Assembly: GCA_016788885.1 (NCBI GenBank)
Contig: JAEURX010000048.1
Span: forward strand, 18,270-82,269
DNA length: 64,000 nucleotides
Reading direction: 5' to 3'
Source: Nitrospira sp.
Lineage (GTDB): Bacteria > Nitrospirota > Nitrospiria > Nitrospirales > Nitrospiraceae
Shown here piece after piece: positions 1 to 9,678 of the stretch. The notes beneath the pieces were generated by a model. It had not been told where the DNA came from and ran no database searches. It saw only the letters and a list, made by a program, of their open reading frames with translations. Both the position numbers and the translations under genes were made by a program. Each line of letters begins with the position of its first letter. Positions within the stretch are counted from its first letter, which is position 1.

Positions 1-707
1 TACGTCTGAATTTGAAAGTGCTTCGGCACCAAGGCGTTCAGCAATTCAGCCTCATCCGGCTCGTACAAGTAGCTGCCACCGGTCGAAGTCTGCTCCGGCC
101 CGTTTGGCGCAGTGCCGAACTCAGCAGCCGCGTCGATAGGGAATAACTTTTCGACGATCACGCGTTGTTGAATGGCTGACTTGAACTCGTTGTACACGAC
201 ATAGAGCTCGTCGAAGGTGCCCTTCACAAAGTTTTCGGTCAGGTCTCCACCGATATCGATGGCATGCTCAAAACTCAATTTATCGAAAATCCCGGTCCAC
301 TCCTGCCTGATGGGCCAGGACCGCCGGCGGAAATAATCACGGCCCTTTCGTCCGATCAGGCTGAGATTGACCGACAACCCTTGCGACTCGCATTGCCGGA
401 CAAACTCGGCGCTCTTTCTGACGATGTTGCCGTTGAACCCACCGCAGAGACCGCGATCGCTCGTGACGACGAGGATTTCGATTTTCTTCCCTTCTCGCTT
501 TTGGAGTAACGGATGGGAGGTACGATTCACACGTTGGCTCAGATTGCTGAGCACCCCGCGCATCTTGTGCGCATAGGGTCGCGCAGCCAGAATACGATCT
601 TGCGAACGCTTGAGCTTCGCGGCCGCAACCATCTTCATGGCTTTGGTAATTTTCTGCGTATTCTTAAAGGCGGCGATTTTTCGCCGCAGAGATTGTAAGC
701 TCGGCAT
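1..707 (-). CDS. atpG: F1F0 ATP synthase gamma subunit (3' end outside window)
   Basis: The rotor shaft of the F1 sector couples proton flow to catalysis in the alpha/beta hexamer at the cytoplasmic membrane. The ATG at 707-705 opens a frame that stays open to base 3, giving 235 residues; the C-terminus lies beyond the window. The N-terminus (MPSLQSLRRK, then KNTQKITKAMKMVAAAKLK) is the conserved gamma helix, and the central SDRGLCGGFN block is a family signature. It sits 65 nt downstream of atpA in the order atpH-atpA-atpG, as expected for an F1 operon; atpD and atpC probably follow off-window. Truncation is by the window edge, not by mutation. Confidence 0.95.
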   Translation of the reverse strand, partial: MPSLQSLRRKIAAFKNTQKITKAMKMVAAAKLKRSQDRILAARPYAHKMRGVLSNLSQRVNRTSHPLLQKREGKKIEILVVTSDRGLCGGFNGNIVRKSAEFVRQCESQGLSVNLSLIGRKGRDYFRRRSWPIRQEWTGIFDKLSFEHAIDIGGDLTENFVKGTFDELYVVYNEFKSAIQQRVIVEKLFPIDAAAEFGTAPNGPEQTSTGGSYLYEPDEAELLNALVPKHFQIQT

Positions 708-772
708 TCGTGTACGCTCTCAGCCCCTAGCGTCACGCCCTCAGCTCGAGGCTGAACGGCAACGCGTGGTGG

Positions 773-2290
<1,518 letters not shown>

Positions 2291-2292
2291 GG

Positions 2293-2832
2293 CTACTCCT
2301 TGGTCAACACTCGCTGCATGGCGCTCAGTCGGCCCCGGACCGTGCTGTCTACGACGGTGCTGCCCAGGCGGATATGGAGGCCGGCGACATGTTCAGGTTC
2401 TGTATGGAAAGTGACATCGACATCGCGCCGCAGGACATCGCGCAGTCGGGCGGTAATCCGATCCTGCTCCGTCGCGGGCAAGGCGGTTGCGGAGGACACG
2501 AGCACTTGCTGGGTCCCTTTGGATTCATCCACCAGCTTGGCAAAGGCCTCGGCGATATCGGGCAGGAAACTGACGCGATTTTTTTTCACCAACTGATCGA
2601 GGAACCGCTTGACCACCGGCGGACATCCACACTGAGTAGCCAATTCAATCAGCACGGCGAGCTTGGTGGCTTCCGGAAACACGGGTGAGGCAATCGCGTG
2701 CCGCAGGGCGGCTGATTGCGTGAACGCCTCCCCCAAACCATTCAATCCGGCTCGGGCCGACTCGATGCTGGGAGTGTCAAGAAGTTCGAACAGAGCCTTT
2801 GCGTATCGACGTGCGACGGCTGTCTTAATCAC
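2293..2832 (-). CDS. atpH: F1F0 ATP synthase delta subunit
   Basis: The stator subunit (OSCP-like) links the top of the alpha/beta hexamer to the peripheral stalk. It has 179 aa, the usual length. The N-terminus [17 protein letters not shown] matches the conserved A-x-x-YA-x-AL start of AtpH, and the C-terminus carries the family's G-x-x-x-R-x-G-x-x-x-x-D-x-x-x-x-G-x-L pattern ([18 protein letters not shown]). It is the first gene of the F1 operon here. The peripheral-stalk gene atpF that usually precedes it is absent, and upstream there is a promoter region followed by mnmA. Confidence 0.96.
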   Translation of the reverse strand: MIKTAVARRYAKALFELLDTPSIESARAGLNGLGEAFTQSAALRHAIASPVFPEATKLAVLIELATQCGCPPVVKRFLDQLVKKNRVSFLPDIAEAFAKLVDESKGTQQVLVSSATALPATEQDRITARLRDVLRRDVDVTFHTEPEHVAGLHIRLGSTVVDSTVRGRLSAMQRVLTKE

Positions 2833-2846
2833 AATACCTATCCGCT

Positions 2847-2870
2847 ACGGTTAACCGTGTTTTGATCAAA
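2847..2870. repeat. Two adjacent palindromes in the atpH leader
   Basis: ACGGTTAACCGT (2847-2858) is a perfect 12-bp palindrome, and TTTGATCAAA (2861-2870) is a perfect 10-bp palindrome two bases further on. Both lie between the candidate atpH promoter and the atpH start, where a regulator or mRNA fold could act. Function unknown. Confidence 0.4.
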
Positions 2871-2910
2871 CGGGAAGCTTGCGTGCGGTGGGCACGACAA
2901 AAAGCGCGCC

Positions 2911-2940
2911 AAGTTAGCATTCAAACGCTGGTACTGTCAA
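2911..2940 (-). promoter_or_regulatory. Candidate promoter of the atpHAG operon
   Basis: Read on the minus strand, TTGACA (2940-2935) is followed after 18 nt by TAACTT (2916-2911), with a TG one base upstream of the hexamer (extended -10). It lies about 80 nt upstream of the atpH start and downstream of the mnmA stop, so it would give the atp genes their own promoter. Confidence 0.55.
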
Positions 2941-3037
2941 GGAGGAAGGGCACTTCACAAGGAGCAAGGCCCCAGATGTGATACACCGACCGCTTAGCAA
3001 AACCTGGTGAGACAAACCATTGTCGCCGCCACACCTT

Positions 3038-4144
3038 CTATGCAGGAAGAAGATCTGCGGCCTCGGACCGCTGAATGATTCCCCCCCCGAGAACCCGATC
3101 GCCGGCATAAAATACGGCGGACTGTCCGGGGCTCAATGCTCGCTGCGGCTGATGAAATTGAGCCAGTAGGCGTCCTTCGCCAGAAGGGAGAAGCGTCGCC
3201 GTTGAGGGCGGAGAGGCATACCGAATCTTCACTTCCGCTTCCACCGGGTGAACCCCAACGGCCTCATCGAAGACCCTCAGATCACCGATCACACATTGCG
3301 ACTGGACAAGCTGCTCCTCGGCACACAGGACAACCTGAGCCGACTCCGGCACGACCTTTTGCACATACAACCGCTGCCCCACCGCAACACCGAGTCCGCG
3401 ACGTTGCCCCGGCGTGTAGAAGGCAATGCCTTCATGTCGACCGAGCACTTGGCCATCGACCCCCACGAACGACCCTGGCTGCTTCAGTTCGGGGCGCTCT
3501 TTCTCCAGAAAGGTGCGATAGTCCCCATGGCTGACGAAACAGATTTCCTGACTCTCCTTGAGCTCTTCGACCGGCAGCCCCAGCGCTTCGGCTTCCTGCC
3601 AGACCTGCTGCTTCTGCATGTGCCCGACAGGGAACAAGACCTTCGGCAGCCAGGCCGCATTCATGCGATAGAGAAAGTAGCTCTGGTCCTTGCGCGCGTC
3701 GAGCGCCCGATGCAACGACCACACCCCCTCGGCGTGGCCCACTCGCGCATAATGTCCTGTGGCCACATAGTCTATGCCACGCTCCTGGGCCAGGGCGTAG
3801 AGGGAGTGCAATTTCACACGCTCATTGCACCGGACACAGGGGTTCGGCGTGATGCCAGACGCATACCCGGCCACGAAATCGTCGATGACGCCGCGCTGAA
3901 AGACGTCGCGCCGATCGACCACTTCATATGGAATACGTAGACGCTGCGCCACAAATTTCGCAATGCCGATTTTGCAGCACCCCCGCTCTTCCCAGCGCTT
4001 TGATACCGCAATCGCCTCGTCTTCGTGCTCCCAGACCTGGAGGGTGACCCCGTGCACGTCGTAGCCTTGCCGCACGAGCAACGCGGCAGCGACGGAGCTG
4101 TCCACTCCGCCGCTCATACCTAGCAGCACACTTTGGCGCTTCAT
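3038..4144 (-). CDS. mnmA: tRNA-specific 2-thiouridylase MnmA
   Basis: Transfers sulfur to U34 of tRNA-Lys, -Glu and -Gln (s2U34) in the cytoplasm. It has 368 aa, typical length. The PP-loop SGGVDSS is at residues 11-17, the catalytic Cys pair is C103 (in NPCVRCN) and C202 (in SQEICFV), and the ATGHYAR segment near residue 128 is conserved. It starts at ATG 4144 with MKRQSVLLGMSGG. It lies 32 nt downstream of the first bactofilin and appears to end the par-bactofilin transcription unit. With mnmE and mnmG also in this window, three U34-modification genes sit close together. Confidence 0.97.
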   Translation of the reverse strand: MKRQSVLLGMSGGVDSSVAAALLVRQGYDVHGVTLQVWEHEDEAIAVSKRWEERGCCKIGIAKFVAQRLRIPYEVVDRRDVFQRGVIDDFVAGYASGITPNPCVRCNERVKLHSLYALAQERGIDYVATGHYARVGHAEGVWSLHRALDARKDQSYFLYRMNAAWLPKVLFPVGHMQKQQVWQEAEALGLPVEELKESQEICFVSHGDYRTFLEKERPELKQPGSFVGVDGQVLGRHEGIAFYTPGQRRGLGVAVGQRLYVQKVVPESAQVVLCAEEQLVQSQCVIGDLRVFDEAVGVHPVEAEVKIRYASPPSTATLLPSGEGRLLAQFHQPQRALSPGQSAVFYAGDRVLGGGIIQRSEAADLLPA

Positions 4145-4176
4145 AATTTCGATCGAGAGGATATCGGGATGATTAC

Positions 4177-4632
4177 TTACGGCTCTTGCGTCTTCACCTT
4201 GCCCCGATGGGCCACCAGGTCACGCACTCCGGGGTCTTGCGGCGCACCGAACTCCGACACGTCATCCTCCACCCACTTCTCCGCCCCCATGTTGCTCATG
4301 CCGTGGAAATGAGCCCCTTCTTCGATGACCACCACTGGGCTCTGGATGTCGCCGATGAGAATGCCCGGCTTTTGAATCTCGACTTTTTGGGATGCAGTGA
4401 CGGAGCCCTTCACCCGCCCACTGATTTCAACCGAGCCGGCGGCAATCACACCCTTGATCACGGCACTTTCGCCGACGATCACCGCTCCGCCCGTGTGAAC
4501 CTCTCCCTCTACACGCCCATCGATCCGAACCGTGCCATCAAACGTCACGATACCCTTAAAACTGGTGCCCTTCCCGAGAAAGGTGAACTTGTCAACTTCC
4601 GCGACGGACTGCTTTTTGGTCTCACCCCACAT
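4177..4632 (-). CDS. Bactofilin-family cytoskeletal protein (mnmA-proximal copy)
   Basis: Bactofilins polymerise without nucleotide into membrane-associated filaments used in cell shape, polarity or chromosome segregation. This protein has 151 aa. A central right-handed beta-helix (about residues 15-110) shows the repeating pattern of G, V/I and charged residues, for example FKGIVTFDGTVRIDGRVEG. The N-terminus MWGETKKQ is short and starts Met-Trp, and the C-terminal tail (about 110-151) is acidic and non-repetitive. A paralogue lies just upstream. The position next to parA/parB suggests a role in positioning the Par system; that is inference from context. Confidence 0.92.
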   Translation of the reverse strand: MWGETKKQSVAEVDKFTFLGKGTSFKGIVTFDGTVRIDGRVEGEVHTGGAVIVGESAVIKGVIAAGSVEISGRVKGSVTASQKVEIQKPGILIGDIQSPVVVIEEGAHFHGMSNMGAEKWVEDDVSEFGAPQDPGVRDLVAHRGKVKTQEP

Positions 4633-4745
4633 CAGCGTCCTCCTTGACGTACCCCACAGCGGCGACCGGCCGTGGCGCGGACTAAAAAAAACTCACCCTG
4701 CCCGCTTCCTGCGCGCAAGGCCCACTCTGCCTGGACGAACTCGGC

Positions 4746-4769
4746 GGTGAACCGACCTAGCCGTTCACC
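4746..4769 (-). terminator. Inverted repeat across the stop of the upstream bactofilin
   Basis: GGTGAAC (4746-4752) pairs with GTTCACC (4763-4769) around the TAG of the second bactofilin gene. A T8 run on the minus strand lies about 55 nt further on (4691-4684). It could attenuate read-through between the two bactofilin genes, but hairpin and T-run are too far apart for a classic intrinsic terminator. Confidence 0.3.
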
Positions 4770-5233
4770 AGTTTCACACCTTGCCCACGTGTCGTCCCCT
4801 GAGGCTCACGCGTTCCCGTCTGGCTCATCTCCAGAGTCCCGTTGAAGACCACCCCTTCTTCCATCGCCAGCAACGGAGCCTTCACGCCCGCATTGACCAC
4901 GGCAGGAGCCCGCAACTTTACCTTTTCACGCGCGCTGATATCGCCGGTGATCTTCCCCTTGCATACCACCGTCCCGGCTGTGATCTTCGCCGTCAACACG
5001 GCATCTTCCCCGACCAACAGCACGCCTTCCGTATGAATTTCTCCATCCAAATTGCCATCGATACGCACCGTGCCGTTATAAGAAATGACTCCCTTAAAGC
5101 TCACGCCCTTCCCGACAAAGGCATTGATTTCTTCGCTTCCTTCACGTGGTACCGCGGCTTCCAAATTGTCCATCTCCATTCCCTCACTTTGTCCCGCTTG
5201 ACGCTTTCCCTCTGGCTTGTCCTTAATCCACAT
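4757..5233 (-). CDS. Bactofilin-family cytoskeletal protein (parB-proximal copy)
   Basis: The second bactofilin has 158 aa. Its beta-helix core (about residues 36-130) is clearly related to the downstream copy: both share a VGKG/LGKG-S-FKG start and a GTVRIDG strand. Its N-terminal extension is longer (about 35 residues) and polar, again starting with Met-Trp (MWIKDKPEG). It lies 139 nt downstream of parB and 124 nt upstream of the next bactofilin. Divergent N- and C-tails around a shared core suggest two co-assembling subunits with different partners (inference). Confidence 0.92.
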   Translation of the reverse strand: MWIKDKPEGKRQAGQSEGMEMDNLEAAVPREGSEEINAFVGKGVSFKGVISYNGTVRIDGNLDGEIHTEGVLLVGEDAVLTAKITAGTVVCKGKITGDISAREKVKLRAPAVVNAGVKAPLLAMEEGVVFNGTLEMSQTGTREPQGTTRGQGVKLVNG

Positions 5234-5372
5234 ACCCTACCTCCACAAACAAATGACGATGCTCCGACCATTGACCGGGAACATCTACTAGCCGATTAGC
5301 GACATCAGCAACGTTCTGACGGCATTCTACTCCGGTCAAACAGAGAAAATCGCCCCGAAAATGTGCCGGCCA

Positions 5373-6221
5373 TTACTCAAGCAACCGCTCCACCAGCCCG
5401 TCCAATTCTTCCGGAGAAAAATAATGGATGACGATTTTTCCGCCGCGACGTCCCCGCTGCACATCAACCCTGGTTCCCAGGCGTTTTTGCAGCCGCTCCT
5501 CGAGATCCGATCGCAAGGGTGCCCGAACGGGTCGCTTCCCTGCCTTCTTCGCTTCCGCATGGCCCTGCACCAACCGCTCCGCGTCGCGTACCGACAATTG
5601 CTCGCTGACAATCTGCGTGGCCAGACTCACTTGCGCAGCCGGCGTCATCAACCCCAAAATCACTTTCGCATGCCCTGCAGACAATTGATCCGCCTCAATC
5701 ATCTGCTGTACTTCAGGAGGCAACGAGGTCAACCGCAACATGTTCGCCACAGACGAACGATCGCAGGCAACTTTCTGCGCGATGGCCTCCTGGGTGAGTC
5801 CGAACTCGTTCACCATGCGCTGATAGGCCCGCGCGGTTTCCATGGGATTCAGGTCATCCCGCTGCAGGTTTTCCACCAAGGCGAGCACCATCGACTCTTG
5901 ATCGGACACGTTTCGAACAAGAGCTGGAATCTTCTGTATTCCAGCCAACTTAGCGGCTCTCAGGCGTCTCTCTCCGGCAATGAGCTCATATATGCCGTCC
6001 CCCTTGCGTCGCACCAGAATCGGTTGCAGCAAGCCGTTTTGCTTGAGTGAAGCCGTCAGTTCAGCCAGCTCCACCTCGGAGAACTGCTGCCGTGGCTGAA
6101 ACCGGTTGGGAACAATGGCTTCCAAGCGCAGTTCCTGCACGTCGCCGCGCTCAGGATCCGTGGTTATTCGACCGCTCGGCAAGAGCGCATCGAGACCTCT
6201 ACCGAGGGCTTTTTTCTCCAT
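5373..6221 (-). CDS. parB: Chromosome-partitioning protein ParB
   Basis: The CTP-dependent DNA clamp loads at parS and spreads to organise the origin region. It has 282 aa. The N-terminus MEKKALGRGLDALLPSG is the typical ParA-interacting start. The arginine patch GERRLRAAK (83-91) and ENLQRDDLNP (117-126) of the CTPase domain are present, followed by a helix-turn-helix around residues 141-165 and a C-terminal dimerisation segment. Its start lies inside the parA 3' end (23-nt overlap), so the two are probably translationally coupled. Two parS sites are nearby. Confidence 0.97.
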   Translation of the reverse strand: MEKKALGRGLDALLPSGRITTDPERGDVQELRLEAIVPNRFQPRQQFSEVELAELTASLKQNGLLQPILVRRKGDGIYELIAGERRLRAAKLAGIQKIPALVRNVSDQESMVLALVENLQRDDLNPMETARAYQRMVNEFGLTQEAIAQKVACDRSSVANMLRLTSLPPEVQQMIEADQLSAGHAKVILGLMTPAAQVSLATQIVSEQLSVRDAERLVQGHAEAKKAGKRPVRAPLRSDLEERLQKRLGTRVDVQRGRRGGKIVIHYFSPEELDGLVERLLE

Positions 6222-6975
6222 GGGTCACAAACTCCTTAGCTAGGGAAAGATAGGCCTGGGCACCGGAGGATGCCATGTTGTAAAGCAACGCGGGGCGCCC
6301 ATAACTGGGAGCCTCAGCGAGTGTCACATTACGAGGGATCATGGTTTGATACACGCTTTCACCAAAGTGCCCACGAATCTGCTCGACCACTTGGCGCGCC
6401 AGCGAATTCCGTGCGTCGTACATGGTGAGCACAATGCCCTCAATCTCAAGACCGGGATTAAGGGACTGTCTCAGGCGCTGTATGCTCTCCATGAGTCGCC
6501 CCAAACCTTCCATGGCGTAATACTCACATTGCACGGGAATCAAGACTGAATGGGCCGCCACCATCGCATTGATCGTCAAGAGTCCAAGCGCTGGCGGGCA
6601 ATCCAACAGAATGGTGTCATACCGATCGGCAACTTCCGCCAAGGCTTCCTTCAGGCGCTGCTCTCGCCCCTCAATGTTCACGAGTTCGACCTCAGCGCCG
6701 GCAAGGTGTGAGTTGGCAGGAACCAAGGACAACCCATTTACCGCAGTATTCATGGTCAGAGACGCGATACTTTCCTTCACAATCAAGGCATTGTAGATCG
6801 TCTTTCCCAGCGCCATAGCATCGACGCCAAGTCCGCTGGTGGCATTTCCTTGCGGATCAATGTCCACCAGCAACACAGATCCCCCTTCAATTGCCAGGGC
6901 TGCAGCGAGATTCACGGAGGTGGTTGTTTTTCCAACTCCACCTTTTTGATTTGCAACCGCAATGATTCGAGCCAT
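6199..6975 (-). CDS. parA: Chromosome-partitioning ATPase ParA (Soj family)
   Basis: A Walker-type ATPase that binds DNA non-specifically and is displaced by ParB-parS to segregate origins. It has 258 aa, standard for the short chromosomal Soj form without an N-terminal HTH. The deviant Walker A KGGVGKTTT is at residues 11-19, LVDIDPQGNATSGLG follows, and LLDCPPALG is the Walker B region. It starts at ATG 6975 (MARIIAVANQKGG). A parS site lies 44 nt upstream, so ParB binding could affect parAB transcription. Confidence 0.97.
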   Translation of the reverse strand: MARIIAVANQKGGVGKTTTSVNLAAALAIEGGSVLLVDIDPQGNATSGLGVDAMALGKTIYNALIVKESIASLTMNTAVNGLSLVPANSHLAGAEVELVNIEGREQRLKEALAEVADRYDTILLDCPPALGLLTINAMVAAHSVLIPVQCEYYAMEGLGRLMESIQRLRQSLNPGLEIEGIVLTMYDARNSLARQVVEQIRGHFGESVYQTMIPRNVTLAEAPSYGRPALLYNMASSGAQAYLSLAKEFVTHGEKSPR

Positions 6976-7018
6976 CTCGCCCCCAATCCGCTAGAACATA
7001 GCCACATTTCAACCGTGA

Positions 7019-7034
7019 TGTTCCACGTGGAACA
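7019..7034. other. parS: parS centromere site 1
   Basis: TGTTCCACGTGGAACA is a perfect 16-bp palindrome matching the bacterial parS consensus. It lies between rsmG and parA and is identical to the second site at 7680-7695, which it flanks across rsmG. Confidence 0.93.
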
Positions 7035-7039
7035 TCCAC

Positions 7040-7696
7040 TCACTTAGCAAATACCGACAACACTCGATGCCCGTACCCAGATGGAAGCTCATACTCGAGT
7101 TCTTTAAGCAAAGCAAGGTTGCCGAGACTAACGCCTCCACCAACCCGTTCGGCTCGGTACAAAATCACCTTCCCACCGGGCTTGAGCAACTCCGCGAGCG
7201 CCGCCCCCCATCCATCCACTTTCAAGGCCCGAACCACAATATAATCAAATGCCTGAACCGAATCCTGCCTCTTCACATAGCCTTCCAATTTGGCAGTGAT
7301 GACCGTCATGTTCTGCAAATCAAGCGATCCAATCATGTACCGCAAAAACGAGCTCCTCTTCTCGCTTGGCTCAAGCAATACCATCGCCAGATCAGGCCGA
7401 ACAAATTTCAGTGGCAAGGAAGGGAATCCAGCCCCGGCACCGATATCTAGCACGCACTTTTTTCCATTACTATCAATCACTTTCGCGCCAACAATCGAGT
7501 CAATGAAATGCTTCACCACAATCTCCTCATCCTGCTCAATGGCGGTGAGATTAATGGCCCGATTCCAGGTTTTCAGCTCACTCAAATAGCGAAGGAATTG
7601 CGAAATTGACGACCCAGGAAGGGGAAGTGTGAGCTGAGCGGCAAATGATCGAAGAGAGGCCTCGAACTGAGTTGCATCCTGTTCCACGTGGAACAA
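7040..7696 (-). CDS. rsmG: 16S rRNA (guanine527-N7)-methyltransferase RsmG
   Basis: Adds m7G527 to 16S rRNA using SAM; formerly GidB. It has 218 aa. Motif I is VLDIGAGAGFPSLPLKF, and the WNRAINLTAI and HFIDSI blocks are typical. The frame reaches back to a TTG at 7696. The first residues (M/L-F-H-V-E-Q) are encoded by the parS palindrome itself, as in many bacteria where rsmG begins M-F-H-V, but here the ATG is replaced by TTG and no good ribosome-binding site precedes it. An internal GTG at 7687 is the alternative start. It sits in the mnmG-rsmG-parA order. Confidence 0.93.
   Translation of the reverse strand: MFHVEQDATQFEASLRSFAAQLTLPLPGSSISQFLRYLSELKTWNRAINLTAIEQDEEIVVKHFIDSIVGAKVIDSNGKKCVLDIGAGAGFPSLPLKFVRPDLAMVLLEPSEKRSSFLRYMIGSLDLQNMTVITAKLEGYVKRQDSVQAFDYIVVRALKVDGWGAALAELLKPGGKVILYRAERVGGGVSLGNLALLKELEYELPSGYGHRVLSVFAK
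7680..7695. other. parS: parS centromere site 2 (inside the rsmG 5' end)
   Basis: A second perfect copy of TGTTCCACGTGGAACA, 661 bp from the first (start to start). It overlaps the first codons of rsmG, so the same bases serve as ParB-binding site and coding sequence. Confidence 0.93.
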
Positions 7697-7784
7697 TTAC
7701 GCGAAATAGCTCACAGGGGTCAAGGTAAAGCTGCCGGCATGAGCAGGAAAATTCAGAAAGACAGTGACAATGACGGCGATCGGC

Positions 7785-9665
7785 CTATTCGCCCATGGCA
7801 GGCTGACGCCGCCAGCGTTCAAGCGCCACGAGAAGGAGCGAAATGGCAGCCGGCGTCACGCCTGAGATGCGGGAGGCTTGTCCGACCGTAGATGGCCTGA
7901 CACGCCTGAACTTCTCCCTCACTTCACTAGAAAACCCGGAAACGCCGTCATAGTCGAACTCAGACGGTATGGCTCGCTGCTCAAACTTTTGCGATCGCTG
8001 AATCTGCTGAAGCTGTCGCTTGATATACCCTTCATACTTCACCTCGAGTTGAATGGCTTCTACGACCTCTGGATCACAGATATCTGCCCCACCGAAGACA
8101 GAGGCAACCTGTTGATAGGTGATGTCTTGGCGCCGAAGCACCTCGGCTAGCGACTGCGTCGGCGAAACCGTCCCTATTCCCCCCCCTTCGAGTAGACGCT
8201 TCACCTCTGGCGTAAGCCTCGGCCTTGTCTCCCTGAGCCGCCGAACCTCGCGCTCGATGAGTTCGCGCTTCGCCACAAGCCTTTCGCAAATCGCCGCTGG
8301 AATCAGCCCAATACGGTGGCCGATTTCCATGAGGCGCAGGTCCGCATTGTCATGACGAAGCAGGAGTCGATACTCAGCCCGAGACGTAAACATGCGATAA
8401 GGCTCCCTGGCATCCTTGGTAATCAGATCGTCAATCAGGACGCCAATATAGGCCTGCGATCGATCGAGAACGAGTGGCTCATTCCCACGGAGCTTCAATG
8501 CTGCGTTGATGCCGGCCATGATACCTTGAGCCCCCGCTTCCTCATAACCGGATGTCCCGTTGATTTGGCCAGCGTGGTACAGTCCCGCCACGAGTTTGGT
8601 TTCCAGCGTGCTGTGCAGTTGGCGCGGGGGAAAGTAGTCGTATTCGACGGCATAGCCAGGCTTCAATATCTTCGCCTGCTCCAACCCGGGAATAGTCATC
8701 AAAATAGCTGCCTGCACATCAACCGGCAGACTGGTTGAAATACCGTTCGGATAAAATTCGTTCGTCTCCAAGCCCTCAGGCTCAATGAAAATCTGATGGC
8801 GATCTTTGTCGGCGAATCGAATGACCTTATCTTCAATGGATGGGCAGTATCGTGGCCCCACCGATTCAATCACTCCGCTGAATAACGGCGATCTATCGAC
8901 ATTTTTAGCAATAATATCATGCGTTTGAGAATTCGTATGCGTCAGATGACACGGGACTTGCCGTAAAGGAATCTCCGTAGTACGATACGAGAATGGAGGT
9001 GGCGGTTCATCACCCGGCTGCAGTTCCATGACAGAAAAATCGATGGAATCGCGATCGAGCCGAGGTGGGGTTCCGGTCTTCAGACGCCCAACCTCAAACC
9101 CAAAATCGCGCATGCAGTCGGACAGGCGTTCCGCTGACGATTCTCCGGCGCGTCCGGCGGGGAAATGGTTCAGGCCGATATGGATCAACCCCTTCAAAAA
9201 CGTACCGGAGGTGAGCACGACTGCCTCGGTTTCGAGGTGGCTCCCTGCATCGGTGATGATGCCGGTGACGGAACCGGCACGAGTCAGCACCCGATCAACT
9301 GTCCCGCCCATGATGGTCAGGCCTGGCTGCGCCTTCAGGGTATCCTGCATGACCTGCCGGTACACCTTCTTATCGCACTGCGCCCTTAACGCACGAACCG
9401 CCGGCCCCTTACTCGTGTTGATCATGCGAAACTGAATGCCCGCCCGATCGGTATTCCGCCCCATCTCGCCGCCCAAGGCATCGATCTCTTTCACGAGGTG
9501 CCCCTTCGCAATGCCGCCGATGGCGGGATTGCAGGACATCTGCGCAATCCGGTCGGGGTCCATGGTCAGCAACAACGTGCGGACTCCCATGCGCGCGGCG
9601 GCCAACGCGGCTTCACACCCTGCATGACCGCCTCCGACCACTATGACGTCGTACCGCTCACTCAT
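7785..9665 (-). CDS. mnmG: tRNA U34 carboxymethylaminomethyl-modification enzyme MnmG (GidA)
   Basis: FAD-dependent partner of MnmE in installing the cmnm5 group on U34 of tRNAs. From ATG 9665 it has 626 aa, the normal size. The FAD-binding [17 protein letters not shown] lies at the N-terminus, and [14 protein letters not shown] and the [20 protein letters not shown] block are conserved. The frame extends 35 codons further upstream into mnmE. I chose MSERYDV because it fits the family start and has AAGGG 9 nt upstream. It follows mnmE by 13 nt. Confidence 0.97.
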   Translation of the reverse strand: MSERYDVIVVGGGHAGCEAALAAARMGVRTLLLTMDPDRIAQMSCNPAIGGIAKGHLVKEIDALGGEMGRNTDRAGIQFRMINTSKGPAVRALRAQCDKKVYRQVMQDTLKAQPGLTIMGGTVDRVLTRAGSVTGIITDAGSHLETEAVVLTSGTFLKGLIHIGLNHFPAGRAGESSAERLSDCMRDFGFEVGRLKTGTPPRLDRDSIDFSVMELQPGDEPPPPFSYRTTEIPLRQVPCHLTHTNSQTHDIIAKNVDRSPLFSGVIESVGPRYCPSIEDKVIRFADKDRHQIFIEPEGLETNEFYPNGISTSLPVDVQAAILMTIPGLEQAKILKPGYAVEYDYFPPRQLHSTLETKLVAGLYHAGQINGTSGYEEAGAQGIMAGINAALKLRGNEPLVLDRSQAYIGVLIDDLITKDAREPYRMFTSRAEYRLLLRHDNADLRLMEIGHRIGLIPAAICERLVAKRELIEREVRRLRETRPRLTPEVKRLLEGGGIGTVSPTQSLAEVLRRQDITYQQVASVFGGADICDPEVVEAIQLEVKYEGYIKRQLQQIQRSQKFEQRAIPSEFDYDGVSGFSSEVREKFRRVRPSTVGQASRISGVTPAAISLLLVALERWRRQPAMGE

Positions 9666-9678
9666 TCGGGACATCCCT

